This document shows, piece after piece, positions 37,841-52,298 of a DNA stretch of 64,000 bases. Within the stretch, counting starts at the first letter, position 1. The number at the start of each line of letters is the position of its first letter. The position numbers and the translations under genes were made by a program. This DNA is from Pampus argenteus. Taxonomy: Eukaryota; Chordata; Actinopteri; Scombriformes; Stromateidae. The DNA lies in contig CM072876.1 in NCBI GenBank assembly GCA_036937835.1, forward strand, positions 11,597,501 through 11,661,500, in the 5' to 3' direction. The notes beneath the pieces are model-generated. The model had not been told where the DNA came from. It saw only the letters and a program-made list of their open reading frames with translations, and made no database searches.

Positions 37841-40800
37841 ATGTTCACAACCTACATAAAGAGTCTGAATGATATGGTATTTTCTACGGTAAGCTTTCAG
37901 GTTATATGCACTCCTGCATGCCTTTGCTATGCTGAGAGATGCATGGCCGTACTAAATACGAAGTCTATGGACACAAACTCCCTACTTATATTCACTTTGG
38001 ATCACAAACCTGCATTCCCTCCCTTTGTTCATAGACAATTAGTGATACGTGCACTACCATGTGTAACTACTTAAAAGTTTGCATATATATTAATTTGAAA
38101 TATGCATGTTTAATAACTGCTGTTGCACGTGTAAGTAGACATTTCAGTGAGTCATTTCTCTGCTTTGTTTCAGTCTGAGAACCCAGAGGAGCAGCCAAGT
38201 ACTGGGGTCTTGGGCCGAATCGGGAGTTGGTTCTCTCCATGGAAGGGAAAGAGTCTAAAGAATCCGAATGAAAATATATTCCCAGATAGTAATCAGGATG
38301 TTGGGTTACAGGGAGAAGAGGAGGGTGAAGAGTCTGTGAGACGGGGAGGGGAACAAAACTGTGAGGAGGAGAAGGAACACAGATCCAATCTCAGTTCTCT
38401 GGGTCTCCGCAGAGACATTTTCCTCATTGAAGAGGACGCCACGCAGTCTGCCCACAGGGACGTGGGCTTCGTTGTCAGCGGCAGTGAGCCGGGAGAAAGA
38501 GGTCCAAAGGAGGAGGAGGAGTTTGTGGCGTGCAGAAGAAAGAGAATAGGGCAGGGCCACGAGAGAGAGAGGAGCAGTAACGGTACTTTGGCAGGCAGGA
38601 ATTCTGAGAAGAATGCCAGTCATCTGACACATCTGTCTTCCTCTTCTGAACAAGGAGTGGTATGGGTCTCTGACCAGGCCCACACCCAGTCTCAGACACA
38701 GAAACAAGTACAGGCCCAGACAGGCAAGACGCTCCATGTCTATCTGGAGGAGACCAGTGTGATTCACTGCGCCCAAGACACCTGTGGTGGGCCGGAAGTA
38801 GTTCGCACCGAAATCCAGAAAAATCTACAGGTCCTCCGTAAGGCAAAGTCATCAACAAATTTTAATTTATCAAAGAGCTCAAGTTCAACAGGTACAGACA
38901 GCAAAAGGCCAAATGTGAGGCCAGCTGTCGGGACACAGAGTTATCACAGTGCCCTAGTTGGAGTGTCACTGAAATCACGCAAAGACCTACTGTTACAGCC
39001 TGAACCTGTTCGAGAACAAACAGAGGCAGACATGGGGCGTAAAAACGCAGCCAGAAGGAAATACAAGAAGAACATTCAGGAAGATGGAAGGAGTAGCATC
39101 CAGGAAAAAAAAACCTCCAACGTCCCGGATGGATTTCCTACATCAGAAAGCTTAAAGACAAGTTGCCAGGGCAAAAGTCCAAAGACTCAAATGGGAGAGT
39201 CTTCGTGTAGTCGTGTAAACTCCTCCTCCAATCACAACCCCACCTCTCAGTCCTCACCTGAAAGTAAGACCTTTTGCCCTGACACAGTCAAGCATTCGAA
39301 CAACCAAGACTCAAACTCGGTTATTGCAGCCGATCGGGCATGTGTGGTCGATGGGGGTGCAGAGATGGAGGACAATGACATCTATTATAAAGTGGAAAGG
39401 AAGACAGAGACACCAGAGTCCAAGCGCAGGAGTATTAAGGTTTCTTTGAGTGAGGTGAAGCTTTTTGCAAAGAACGTGCCTTTGAAAGCTGTGCAAAGTC
39501 CAACTGGAGACGATCAGGATTGTAAATCAGCGTTAAAGAATACCAGAAATGAAGCAAAGGATAAACCCAAAACAGAGATTCATGCAAAGTAAGTTTTCCA
39601 CTCACATTGTAGAAAGATATCTGTTTGTGATTTGGCAATGAATGAAACAATGAGTTGATACATTTTCATAAACTGCACTGCATATAACAAAACTTTTAAA
39701 ATAAAAAAATGTATTTCAAATAAGTTATTTGTTAAGAATGAATGTTAAATGCTACAGCTGGTGAGTCAGAACACAAAGTACAGCCCTACCCCTTATTACT
39801 GGCACTGTGAAGTTCAAATCTGATTAAAGCATAGGGCAGATTTAACAAGTCACTTCAATACAAAACTAACGTTTGCTGGTTTAATAATTTACAGATGTAT
39901 TCATTAAAATGTACTTTTAAATGTTTCAAATTTTGCAACGTACATAATATATGTTTAAATTTGAATTTTTACCACAACAGACTGCAAGACCCGAAGAAAA
40001 CTGATGATGAGCCAAAGGCAACTGTTGGCCGGATTGGGGATAAGATCAGGCTGTTTGAGCACCAGGCAGTGGGGGGCAAGAAGCAGGCCTACCGAAGCAC
40101 GAGGAGTGCCGATGTCTCTCCAGTCAGGAAAACCTCTGAGAGGCTGAAGAAAGACTGTGTGCTGTCAGATCAAAGGTCAAGATCAGCCGAACGTTGCAGC
40201 ACTGCCACTTCCAGGTTTCCATCAACTGTCAGCGACAAACCAATGTCTATCAACGAGCGCGCAAAGAACTTTTCAGAGGCATCTGTAACAAAGGAGAAAG
40301 CATTACCTCAAAAGCCAGCCATGACAGAAATCTCTCAAAAATCCACCTCGTCTGTGACAGTTAATGCATCAAAGTCAACAGAACCGGACAGTCAGGATAA
40401 ACTGGATACCAAAGGGCAGCTGGAGACACCAAGAACATCAGATATAACATTAAAACCAGATGGACGAGACATTGCTGCTGCAGGGGTGATTTCCATTCCT
40501 AATGAGCAACCTACAGACTCTGAAGTAAGGCACACAAATACGGCCTCAAATACGGAGGAGACTGCTTCATTCTCTAAACATGTTACAGAAAAAGTCTCAC
40601 CATCAGTTGGTGAAGTAGAAGGACTTTTACCAGATAAAAAGGGTGTTTCTGATGACAAACAGAAAGTATTTAAAAAGGACCTGGAGGCATTAGACAAACA
40701 GGAAAAACAGTTATGTTCTTCATCTAAAAAGGAAAACATCGACAAACTGCTGAACGTGCAGGAGGGATCACCTGAACCATCTGTCAACAAAGATGAACTT

Positions 40801-43800
40801 GATACTGCTGCTTGCAGCGGAGGAACAAAGAAACCTATTGACAAGGTTATTTTACCCCAAAAGGAGGAAAAGGCTGGTGGAAACAGCCTCTCATTCACCT
40901 CAGAGGACAGCAGAGAAACATCAGCCTCCTCCCACTCAGAGGCTACTGTTTGTACCGTCACCCAGGCAAATAAGGCTGTGAATAAAAAAACCAAGAGTGA
41001 TAGAGGGCCTTCGAAGGGAAAAAAGGCTACAAATGTACCTGAGTTGGCAACAGGAAGCCCTGGACCAGTCGCAGGGACGGTGGTTGCAGCTAAACCGCAG
41101 TCTAATTCTGTATCTGTGGAAAAAACAGAGAATTCAGCTGATGACTCACACACACATGGAGCTGATGATGCTGAGTTCTCCAACTCAATGCCTATTACTA
41201 AAGCAAGTACAGCGAAGAAAGTGACTGTAAAAGACGCTAATGACACTCCAGTGCCGAGCACTGCACAGAAAGACAATATGGCAGAGAAGGGCTCATCTGT
41301 TGGGGAGCCGACTCCTGTTTCTGTTGCTAAGTCTGCGAGCAGTGATGGGAATAAAAGATCGGATGACAAATCGGTGGCCTCAATCTCAGCAGATGAAATG
41401 AAACCGACACCTAGCCACGCACAGTGTGAGGAATCAAAAAATACAGCAAGCATAAGTGATATCGCTTCTTCACTCAAGGACACAGACAAAATATTACAGA
41501 GCCCTCCTGATGGCGCCGCTTCTAGCGCCACAGTTCATGTGCTGGAGAAGACGGCGGAGAAAATATTCGATTCACCTGTGACTGAGCTTTCACCTGTTGC
41601 TAATGGTGGTATCTCTCCACGGGCCGATAACAAGTCAAATCCAACTCTAAAAGTGTCCCCTTCCTCAAAGGCTAATAAGCAGATCCAAGACTCAATCCAG
41701 CATTTATCGATGAAGAAGCTCAGTTTGCCACGGGGGCTAAGAGATGATTCAGCAACATGGCAAGATGCCCCTTCCAGCTGGCTGGATGTGGACTTTCCCA
41801 AACGGAAACTTGAAGTCCCGAAGCCCACACTGACTTCCTCTGGAAGTGAGAGCAATCTTCTGGACACGTCCGGCGAGTTAGATGATGATGAGTTTGTTGA
41901 GAAAATCAAGAATCTTTGCTCTCCCTTCTCCCTCCCACCTCGTAAGCACAATGACACCCGACAACCTAAGCCCACCTTTGTGATGCCGGCCATCAAGGAA
42001 GACCGCTTTGAGAAGACATTTGACCAAGAGGAGTTTAAGTTTGGCTTGAGGAAGAATAATAATTTTGCCTTAGACACAGGGAACCTCTTTGAAAAGCTTC
42101 ACAACTCGGAGGCGAAAGCTGGTCAAAGGCCTGTCAGAGCGAGTTTAGCAGACAGGAGTATATTGCTCAGTAGCTTGGACAGCAACTCTCGTCTCAAGGA
42201 GAAGAACCCTGTTAAGAACGAGGAGACTGTCAAGGAAGAGAAAGACGACCACATTAAAGTGAAGTCTCGCTTGGAGGGGAGCTGTGTCTTCAGCAGTCTC
42301 ACCAGTTCCAACGTCAGAGGGAAGAGAAATGGAGTTCAGACGGAAGGCACCAAATCTGTGGATGTGTCACCCAGCGAAGGCCCCCTGCTCAGCCCTCCAG
42401 TTTTACCCCAGTCTCCCCTGCCAAGCCCGACTGGCACATCTCCACTCAAAAACACATTGTCCAAGCAGAGCCTTGCCCTGAGTGACAGAGAGGAAGCCCG
42501 GGCTGTAAAAGCTGTGGTCAGTGACTCACGTCCTCCACCTCCCTGCTTTGAAAACATCAAGCTGCCAGACTATTTACAGAAGTACCTCCCCCAACCAGCG
42601 CAGAGCATACAAGGACAGGAGCAAGTCAAAACAGAGGTCAGTTTTTCTGAACGCTATTTACAGCAACTAAAAAAATGCTTCGAATGTTACTGAAGTTGTT
42701 CTCGCAAACACAGATAATCAGAACCTAACGGATAAAATCACCAGCGAGCAAGTTGAAGTTGAAGCACAGCTCTTGACCAATCGCACCAACAATCAGTATT
42801 TAAATTGTCCAATGAAAACGAGTCACGAAGCTCTGTGCTCTGTTTAAACATGTTTCTAAATCACTATACATGTAATTACGATACAGTTTCTGACTTAAAG
42901 GTTAGTTTCACAGTTTTTTCAAGTCTGTACAAAAACAACAGTCAGATGCCCAAATGAACATTGACACATGTTCTTCTTGCTGTAATCATTCCTCCTGTCT
43001 TTTTGTTCAAGGTTGTGTGGGCACCCGACTATTGTTTTTAAGATAGACGTGGAAAAATTGTGAACCTATCCTTTAGGGAGAACAATGAATAACTTTCACC
43101 ACCTACACTTTTCTGTTCATGCATCAGGTTAATGGGATAATGACATCTCCAGCCCCTGCAGTTGAAGCAGACTTGCTTGTAAAACCAGGTCTGGCACTTT
43201 GTGATGCTGTGCCTTCATCACTTCCTGGAATTTCTCCAACCACAGACAAGACACTCCCTGAGACTAAACAGCCTGCAGCTCAGCCACAGAGGATACGTAG
43301 TAAAGATGTAAGTGTGCCGCACGATTACTGTAACTAATAGTTTTGTATTACAAATTTAAGCTGTACATCTCTCCTCTAGAACAGCTTAGACTTTTCTGGC
43401 ACACACCTGCAGGTGGAAACTATATCCAGTGTGTGTGCGTGCAGCTTTAAGTAAACTGAACTAAAAAACACACAACAAACAAAAAATCTTTTATTTTTAA
43501 AAAATCTCATTAGCATTCTGGTATCAGGTATCACCGTTAGCAGGAAAGGTTCTCTATCAACACTAACACTGGATCTTTTGTCCTTTTTTTAATGTGATTT
43601 TTGGGCGGGTGAAAAAATGACTCGGCTGTGTTTAGTGCTGCTGACATAGTATTATTGATTAATCTGCTGATATGAATGTTGAAATGAATAAATTGCACGT
43701 TACAGATTGCAAAAGCCCTAGCTAACATGTTGAAATTGCTTATTTTGTCCACCTGCATCATCCCCAAATTATCCTGTTTTCTGTTGGTCGGCTAATCAAT

Positions 43801-46800
43801 GATTAGACCTGTCATTTTACTGATGTGACGTAACAAGATGGTTGTTGCAGTTTTTCTTTTCTGTAGCTGTTAAAGATCACTTATAAGTACTGTATAGGCT
43901 GTATAAAGAACCATTTTTCCTCTGCAGGGTATGCCTCTCAGTGTAGTAGTTGCGGAAGAACATTTAAAACAGTGTAGTCTCCACGGACCCACTGTGGCCC
44001 TGGAAATAAACTGAAAGGTCAGGGTATCACTGTGCACAGAGCTGTTGCGAAAACAAATGCAGATTAGCTTCTCTAGCGTTTGCCTTGCTCTGCAGCCTTT
44101 TTTAAAATTTTTTTTGTAATGATAATTCTGTGTTTTTGCTTTGCAGACGAGAACTGCCAAGGGATTTTGCAAACGCCCTGGAAAGGTACAGTAAGCACAG
44201 CTTTGGCCGCATACAATAGAAACAAGATGGAGTGAGGAATCGGGACAGACAAGTCTCTGTTCTCTGGAAACATCTGCTTTTCATATGTGGAGTAAACAAA
44301 AAAACAGTTTAGTGCAATCGCTTCCCTGGACGTAAATGTTGTGGTATTTCATTATTGTGGTGCTCATTTAATAGTTCTTGCGAGAGAAAGGGATATTCCT
44401 TGAGCGCTGCAGTATTTCACTTCACTGTTGGCCTACACTTTATTTTAGCTGTACCGGGAATCCACAGAGATTCCTGGTATTAACAGAAAACGCATTGCAT
44501 GAGAAGATTTTGTATTTTACAACATATTTTAGAGAGATCGTAATGGGCTTAAAAAAGTAGTATTGACAAGTGCAGCCAGTTTTTGTTTTGTTTGTTAGTT
44601 CATTATTCACAGACTTCAATACTCTGTTGGCCTATAAGCAAATAATTGACTAATATACTAAAGTGGTGCATTACATTAACGGTACACCCCAGTGGTTCAA
44701 GTAATGTTGTGCCCACTGTTCAGTTTAGGTAAACATAAATGCGCCTTTATTGTAGCATAAAAAGAGTAATGAAAGAAAGCTCAATGCTATTAGGTCCTTT
44801 CCACCACTCGGTGAATCAGGATTTTATGTGATGGAGCCATTAATTATTTGTCTTCACGGTTAATGTGTTGCATGTTTTTGTGACACTGCTCGTCATGTCA
44901 TTACACAGATGGTGTTGTTCGAGAAACCTCAGTTCTGTGGCCAAGCTTATGATATTTTTAGGGATGTAGCAGATGCTACTTCTCTGCAGCTCTCGCCTCT
45001 CGTGTCTGTGAAGGTCATTAGAGGATGGTAAGTAATATTCAACCAATGGGTACAGATACATCTACAACTCAAACTCTTTTTCATTTAACATCCAAGATAG
45101 ATCTCTGCTCCCAATAATAGCAGAATGGATGTTTTTTTGCATATTGATACATTTTACATACACACTTATTTTCTATGATCTGTTCTGATAATTATGTTGT
45201 CATAAATTAATGTCCTACACTTTCTTTCGTGACTGACATTTCAGGATCCGTGCTTATTTGGTTACTTGCTGAGAGTTAGTTAGAGAAGATCAATATTACT
45301 TTTTTCAAGACAGCAAATAAGACGCACTCATTGACATGTTTTTTAAAAACATAAATTCACATGATTTAAAAAGTTTTTTTCTTTTCACTACAGTTGGATA
45401 ATCTACGAGAAGCCTGACTTCCAGGGACGCTCCATCGCCTTGGAGGAGGGGGGTATTGAATTGACAAATGAGTGGGCAGAGTCTGGGCCGGAGACAGAGC
45501 CACATAGCAATCCACCAATGCTGATTGGCTCTATTAGACTTGCCGTCTGTGTGAGTGCATTGGTTAAATACTTTGACCTCATTTACCCTTTCATATCTTA
45601 ATATCGACATAATCGCCACCTCGCATGGCCCTCTGAAGAGTAGCCAACATGTGATATTGCTTTATTTATATTCAGTCCAGGCACATTCAGAGCAGAAAGA
45701 GAATAAATGTGAAATAGACTCTGCTTAGTTGGCATCCTGCTTGGTCATATTGTGATGAATGATTTAAGGACCAGTGTGGGCCATTACCTACTGCGTTTGT
45801 TTCCCTTTCCCTGTAGGATTACATCATCCCCCATATTGATCTGTTTACTGAACCAGAGGGACACGGCAGAGTAACACCATACCACGACGACGTAATAGAG
45901 ACGGGTTCATTTGGCATCCCGCTGAGCACTGCTTCCATTGTAGTGCACTCTGGGGTGTAAGTATGGCTGTTTCAGCAAAAGCAATCATTCGGATCTCTGT
46001 GACGGACCTCTGGTAAAGCGTGCATGTCGGTAACGAACACGCTGACAAAATCCAATCGTTATCTAGACACATGGTATTTTTTTTATTGTGACTGATCAGG
46101 GTGGTAGTAGAAAGGTATTTATCTGGAGATTAGATTTTATTTGAAACACAATGCATTTAAGCCACAAGCCCTTAAGAAAGAAGAATCTGCCTTTGTATGA
46201 CTGCAGCAAAGCCTAATGTGCAGATAATGAGGCAATCCCAGTTCTTTGCAATGTTTTTTTAGTTTTTTTTTTTTTTTAGTTTGCTAATAACTGTCAGACC
46301 CACCAGAAGAGTAGACTTTAGAAAATCTTGCATGCTGTGCACAAGGTAGAGCTGTCTTTTTAATGGGATGCTCTCAGCGTTTGGCTTTGACAAATAGCTG
46401 GGAGGTAATAACCATTACGACGTTCCTCGGTGTTTATCGTTGTCTTTGCCTGCTGAGGAATGTCTGTCCTGCTGTTGCATGTTTAGAAATGAGACAGAGT
46501 GGGCGTGGGTCACTTGGAAAGCAGAATGAAGAGATGGAGAGTGAGCAACAAACAAAGGTGTGACGAGTATTTGGCAAAGGGTGTGGCATTCAGTGCATTT
46601 TGTGCGCCGCCCCTGAAAGAGGTGAATGACACTAGACCTTTTTTCCCCACAGCTATTTCTGTAGGTTTGCCTTGGCATCTCTTGGTTGTTGTTGACAAAA
46701 TCTTGAACTAATTGTTGTCAGATGCCAGCTCTGCTCGGTTACAAAATGATTCTGCCTCAGTAGCTTCTCCTATGATGAGCAACCGTTCAGCTGTTTGTTT

Positions 46801-49800
46801 TGTTTTTTTTAATTTTACAAATTTACTGTAACATGCACATAGATTAGTTCAGTTCGCTGAGCAAAGTGGCTCATTGGATTCTCTGATTGTATATCTTTCA
46901 GCGCCATAAGTTCAGAATCACTTCCTCACCACAGACTGAATTAGCTGGGTTTGTTTTCTTTGCCAGAGGCTCACGTCTGGTGAACAGTACAGTATAGGTC
47001 ATTGTGTTGCTGTGCATAAAATGCCAGAGGTGTAGGGGCCTAGTTCCAGCAGAGGCTGTCCGTGCTAAAAATGAATTGTGAAGAAAAATGCTTTACATGC
47101 TATTTTACAAGATATTTTATAATACAACGAATAGCTTTTGTTCTCAGCCCTAGCTGCGTGAGTCATATCTGAAGTAAATATAAAAGAGACACATAAAATA
47201 CTACCTTGACTTAATAATACTTAATCTACTGAGTAAATATAATCAGTCATTTCTGTTTGTGCTGTGAAGGAAACGATAACTGCTGTTTTCTATGTGGGAA
47301 AACACTTACCTGTGTTACCACTGTTTTATGAAAGCAACACCACAGAAGGTCATGACACAAAGTGGTTTAAAAACCACCAAGAGGCATAATGTGGTGGTAC
47401 CTGTTGGCTTAATGCTTGACTAAAATGCTACATGGGTGTTTTTTCCTTCCTTCAGGTGGCTGGTGTTCAGTGATCCGGGGTTCGAGGGCACGCTAGCTGT
47501 GCTGGAGGCAGGACTGTACCCTTTTCCTGAGACCTGGGGCTTCCCATCACCATTCATAGGATCTCTCAGGCCGCTAAAAATGGTATGTACCATTTCTCTG
47601 TCATAAGTCAAATGTCATAATGTAGAGTTCAAATGATTATGAGATAGTTTAGCTCTAAGGATGGCAAAGTCACTCATCCAATCCACTTTATTTATATAGC
47701 ACGATTTTAACCAATACAGGGTTTCCAAAGTGCTGCACAGAACGATAAAGCACAATAAATAGATGGCACAATAGAAACACCATAAAACAGTAAAACCAAA
47801 TAAAATAAATAGATACAATAAGAAGCATTGTCTGCATGATAAAAATATGGATCTATTGATTAAATTGTCATGAAATTGTGTACACATAATCATAGTCCCC
47901 AGACTAGTGTAATGTTTCTTTATGTAAATACCCTCTTAGTCTGTCTGGCGCTTTGTGTAAATGCAGTCAAGTGTGTAAATTGGTCACACAAAGGAACAGA
48001 CGTTCAGGTCAGCATGTGTCAGTTTTCTTTTGAAACTTGAAACTCCTGGCAAACATGTCATTATCGCTACAAAAAAAAAAGCTTTGTTTTTGATTGCTGA
48101 TGCTGATATTGTCTGTGTTCCAGGGTGGTTATAAAGTGGAGAATCCCAGTGAAGTCAAGGTATGGCTAATATATACAGTCCTATGGTTTTATTTTACTTG
48201 ATTTGTACACTATTAAGTTATGTACTGATGATATAATCAATGTAAAAATGTGAGTATTGGGTCCTTATTTTTATCAAGGGAAAACATGTTTTATAAAAGG
48301 TCTGCTGGCATTGTGCATTGCCTTCTTAAGATGATTTTTCTATTTGTGGTTATAAATAGATGTGAAGTCAAGGAATTTCTGATGTAACAGTGTGTTTGTT
48401 ATAGCTGTATGAATATTACAACAATCGTAAAAAGGTGAAAACCTACGAACCTCTCAAAATAACAATAACTTGCCGTACTAGGTATTTCATTGAAGGCTGT
48501 GATTTGTGTACATGCAGAAGTACAGCAAGATGCTCTACTGCTTATCCATCAAGAAATAAAACATTACTCAAAGTGTCAACAATCTGATCTGATCTGATCT
48601 ACTCAACCTGTGAATGATGATTTAAATTTCATGTTAGCATCTTGCTTTCTGTGCTACAGGCTGCGGTGTATGAGAAACCTGGGTTTGAGGGCTCCTGTTT
48701 GGAAATCGACAGCGACGTTTTCAGCTTTCGTGAGAGTGAAGGTGACCTTGCAGCAGAAGGAGATAGTCGTGACTCAAAAAAGCTGAATCGTGTGGGATCT
48801 TTAAAGATCACAGGAGGACTGTGAGTTTTCACTCTTCTATTGCACCATGTTTCATTCTCTTTGCTTGTACAGGATCAATTCAGGTAATCTTGGTTTAGAG
48901 AAAAAGTTTATCCAGGATTAACTTTGCTGCCAGGTGGTGATTTTGAGGTTATCCTAATTTACAAATAGCAGCTTCCAACATCTCTGCAACATCTTCTTTT
49001 CATCCAGCTGGGTGGGCTACAGCCAGCCAGGGTTTGAGGGCCAGCAGCACATCCTAGAGGAAGGAGAGTATCTGGACTGTAACGACTGGGGAGGCTCAGA
49101 GCAGCTACTGTCACTGCGACCAATACTGTCTGTGAGTATTGCACTGGGAAAACGTGTGACTTATATAAACATATATGGATTATTGATTCATAACGAACAA
49201 GTAAATAGATTTAAAAAAAATGCAAAGAGAATAAAGTTTTGTTTTTATGAAGCCATGGTAAGGGAATAAACCAATCATATAGTCTTGTGTTACTGACTTG
49301 GATGCTCAATATTTCATAAACAAATCAATATCAACGTAATATTTTTCCAAACCCTTGCCGCTACAGGATTTCGCGTCTCCACATCTCAAAATGTTCACTG
49401 ACAAAAATTTCGGCCAGCTGGGAGACAACATTGACGTGACGGTCCCTGTTGTTAACATGGATGACACGGGCTACGGCATGAAGACGCAGTCTTTTGACGT
49501 CGTCAGTGGCGTGTAAGTAACGAGCATCTTATTTTGCTCTTCAGCGCTACATGAGCAGTAATTGGAAATATTGGGTTATATGAGTTCACGCTTTTATTAC
49601 TACTTGTGAATTTGGGTCTATGCATACGCTATGCTTGGAATTCTTCTGCATTCCTCTGCAGCTGTTACTGACGAATGAAAGCGGTCACTACATACTTCAA
49701 GAAACATGACTGCGTTTCAGCTTGATCCGAGGCTACAGTTCAAGTGAATGTTTGTGCAGTTTATAGCCTTTCCGCGGGCTCAGGTGCATAGTAGTGAGGC

Positions 49801-52264
49801 TGCCGCACCCATGCTGACGGGTCTGAACACATTACCTAGTTTACTAATGCTTGTCAGTCACACCCTGCTTCCTGTGAGTGTAAGTTGGTCTTCACCCTCC
49901 ACACCCTTTTGACAATCGGATTAAATGCAAAATAGATGTAGGGTGTGGATGGCACAATTGTTGACAAGGATGCATTCCTGTTAAAGGCCTGATCTAATCT
50001 TCTGTATTATTACATATTAAAGGAATAGTATAATTTCCAAGTGTGGCTGTGCTCCCTAGCTGTTTCTATTTTTGTTAGATGTTCTTTGTGTTATGATCAG
50101 CTGAAAAAAAAAAAAAAGAAATATGCAGAAGAAAACAGAAACAAGCAAATCAGAATAATGAAATGCTGATCACTGCTACCTCAAGGGAGAAACTAACAAA
50201 ATGGTGAATAATGTAGAACGGAACATTTCGTTCTGCTTCTTAGGAGGCACGGCTTTCATAACATCGAAGGGTTAGTCCTGCTGTGCTGCTAGCCTGTTAT
50301 TAGATTGCACAGCCTCGCCCATGTCATGCTGCCATCCATCCAAGCCTCCAATTGGCTCAGTGTGATGGCTTGGCATTGCTGCGAGAGACTTGTTTGTTGT
50401 CTGCACATTAGGACACACACACACACACACACACAGGCCTACAAATGTCAATACAGCCTCCGTCTGTATAACGGGCAGAAATAACTGAGCCGTCCACTAT
50501 AACACACACTGCTACTCAGGACATGCCACGTTTGCCTATAGAGTACAGTACATAACTGCTGAGATACTATCATGAGGAAGGCAATTATCGAATTGGACAG
50601 TTGACATACGTAAGATTTAATTATGGACTGTGTTTCTCCGTTAATTAAGATGAATGCATGAAAAATAAAGTAAAAGAGAAAACATGATTCTGAAATGTCA
50701 TTTTGAAATTAAAGGGTGATTGAGTTCCTCCTCCTTTATTTCCTCTTTCAGCTGGGTTGTGTATGAGGAGCCTGGCTTTTGTGGCGAGTCTTACATCCTG
50801 GAAAAAGGCCTGTATGGAAGCCCAGAGGACTGGGGGGCGCTGCGGCCCCGAATAGCCTCAGCGATGCCTGTTGTGCTGGTAAGAGCAGTGACTCAAAGAT
50901 ATTATTTCTAGCTGTTTTGCTTGGATGAAAAAAAAATTCCCGGTTATTAAACAGACAGCTTGTGTAACAGACATATTTTCTGTCTAATCACGGCAACAAC
51001 TCAGTTGAGCAGCACAATTACTCGGTAGATAATTACGTCAATTGTGATTCTGGTTTCCATCATAAATAATTGTGCAGTTTTGCTATATTTCTGTATTTTC
51101 ATACTCCCCCTGATGGTTCCAGTTTGGCTAACCAAGGGATTTGCATTGCTTGCGGTCAGTCACAACACTCATTCTTGTGACCAAATCAGAATTTAAGTAG
51201 GAGAGCAGGAATCTGGTGGGACAGACAAAACCTTTTATACAGTATACAGAGTATCTTGTGGAGCGTATGACACAGGAAAAACCAGAGTAAATTGATCCGT
51301 GCAATGCAAGTGGAAAATACTTGTCATAAGGCTGAATGTGAACACGATCACAGATGTGAGTCATCATGAAGCTGCTTCGGACTCAAACCAGATGATGACA
51401 AATAGGCACAGACTCCATGCAAAGTCTGCTGTAGTGTTGCAGCTGCACTCAAAAATCACGAAAATAATAGTAATAGTAAAATAATATCATTTCGAATTAT
51501 CTTACTAATTACTTCCATTACTTTGTAATGTGGCTCACAGTATGTTTATGAGTCTCATTAAGCTGTTGTTTTTTTTATTTCAGGATGATATAGAGAGCGC
51601 AGCCAAGTTTAAGGTAGGTCGTTGCGAAGCATGAAAAGACACATTTTACTGAGAGATTTTTATCTGATGAAGTGTGTGAGTAGAAGACTCGTGGTTATCA
51701 TCTGGCTGTGTGTGTGTGCTCCAGGTGCAGCTTTACTCTGATCCAGATTTTCAAGGCTCTGTCATCACTCTGGAGGACGGTGTGACCTCAGTAGAGGAAG
51801 GCTTTACTGTTGCCTCCTGCAAGGTTCTGGCGGGCAGGTGAGTAATGCTGCACTCTATGGACAAAATATCAGATATGAGTTCAAACATGGTTATTTGAAA
51901 CAATTTGTTCCACCTTTTTTAAAAAGAATATACCCTTTTTGGAGTTCGCAAAGGTGATCTGATACAAAAGTATCTCTGGGAGTCAGGATCTGCTACAGGC
52001 TGTCTTATATTGGCTGTCGCTTGTCGTACACGTCTTACATGTTTTATATCACAGTATCCATATGAATATAATTTTATTGTACAACCCTTTGCTTGGGTAT
52101 ACTGTTCACCCTCAAGCATGAATAATCTGGCATATAAATATTGCGACTTGCAGCAAATGCTCGCATGTAATTTGATGCGCATATTAAAACTTGGAAACCT
52201 TCGTCTCATAAATCGTATATTTCTTCATCAGTCTGTTTTCATTTAATCTCATGTGGTGCTCTTC

Positions 52265-52298
<34 letters not shown>

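Noticed and set aside
38147..38173. ATG giving MSHFSALFQ as the crybg1 start
   Set aside because: These nine codons lie directly before a good TTTGTTTCAG acceptor and are most likely intron. Kept only as a remote alternative start.
38306..38858. Minus-strand open frames of 127 and 156 codons
   Set aside because: They overlap the coding crybg1 exon and show no domain or splice signals of their own.
39895..39980. Codons before LQDPKK at the start of the second giant crybg1 exon
   Set aside because: They run through the polypyrimidine tract and CAG acceptor at 39980, and frame from the upstream exon joins exactly after it.
40392..41531. A 379-codon open frame on the minus strand
   Set aside because: It is antisense to a giant crybg1 exon whose plus frame is continuous and spliced correctly. 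The minus product is low-complexity S/F/L/A sequence expected from the complement of S/K/E/T codons.
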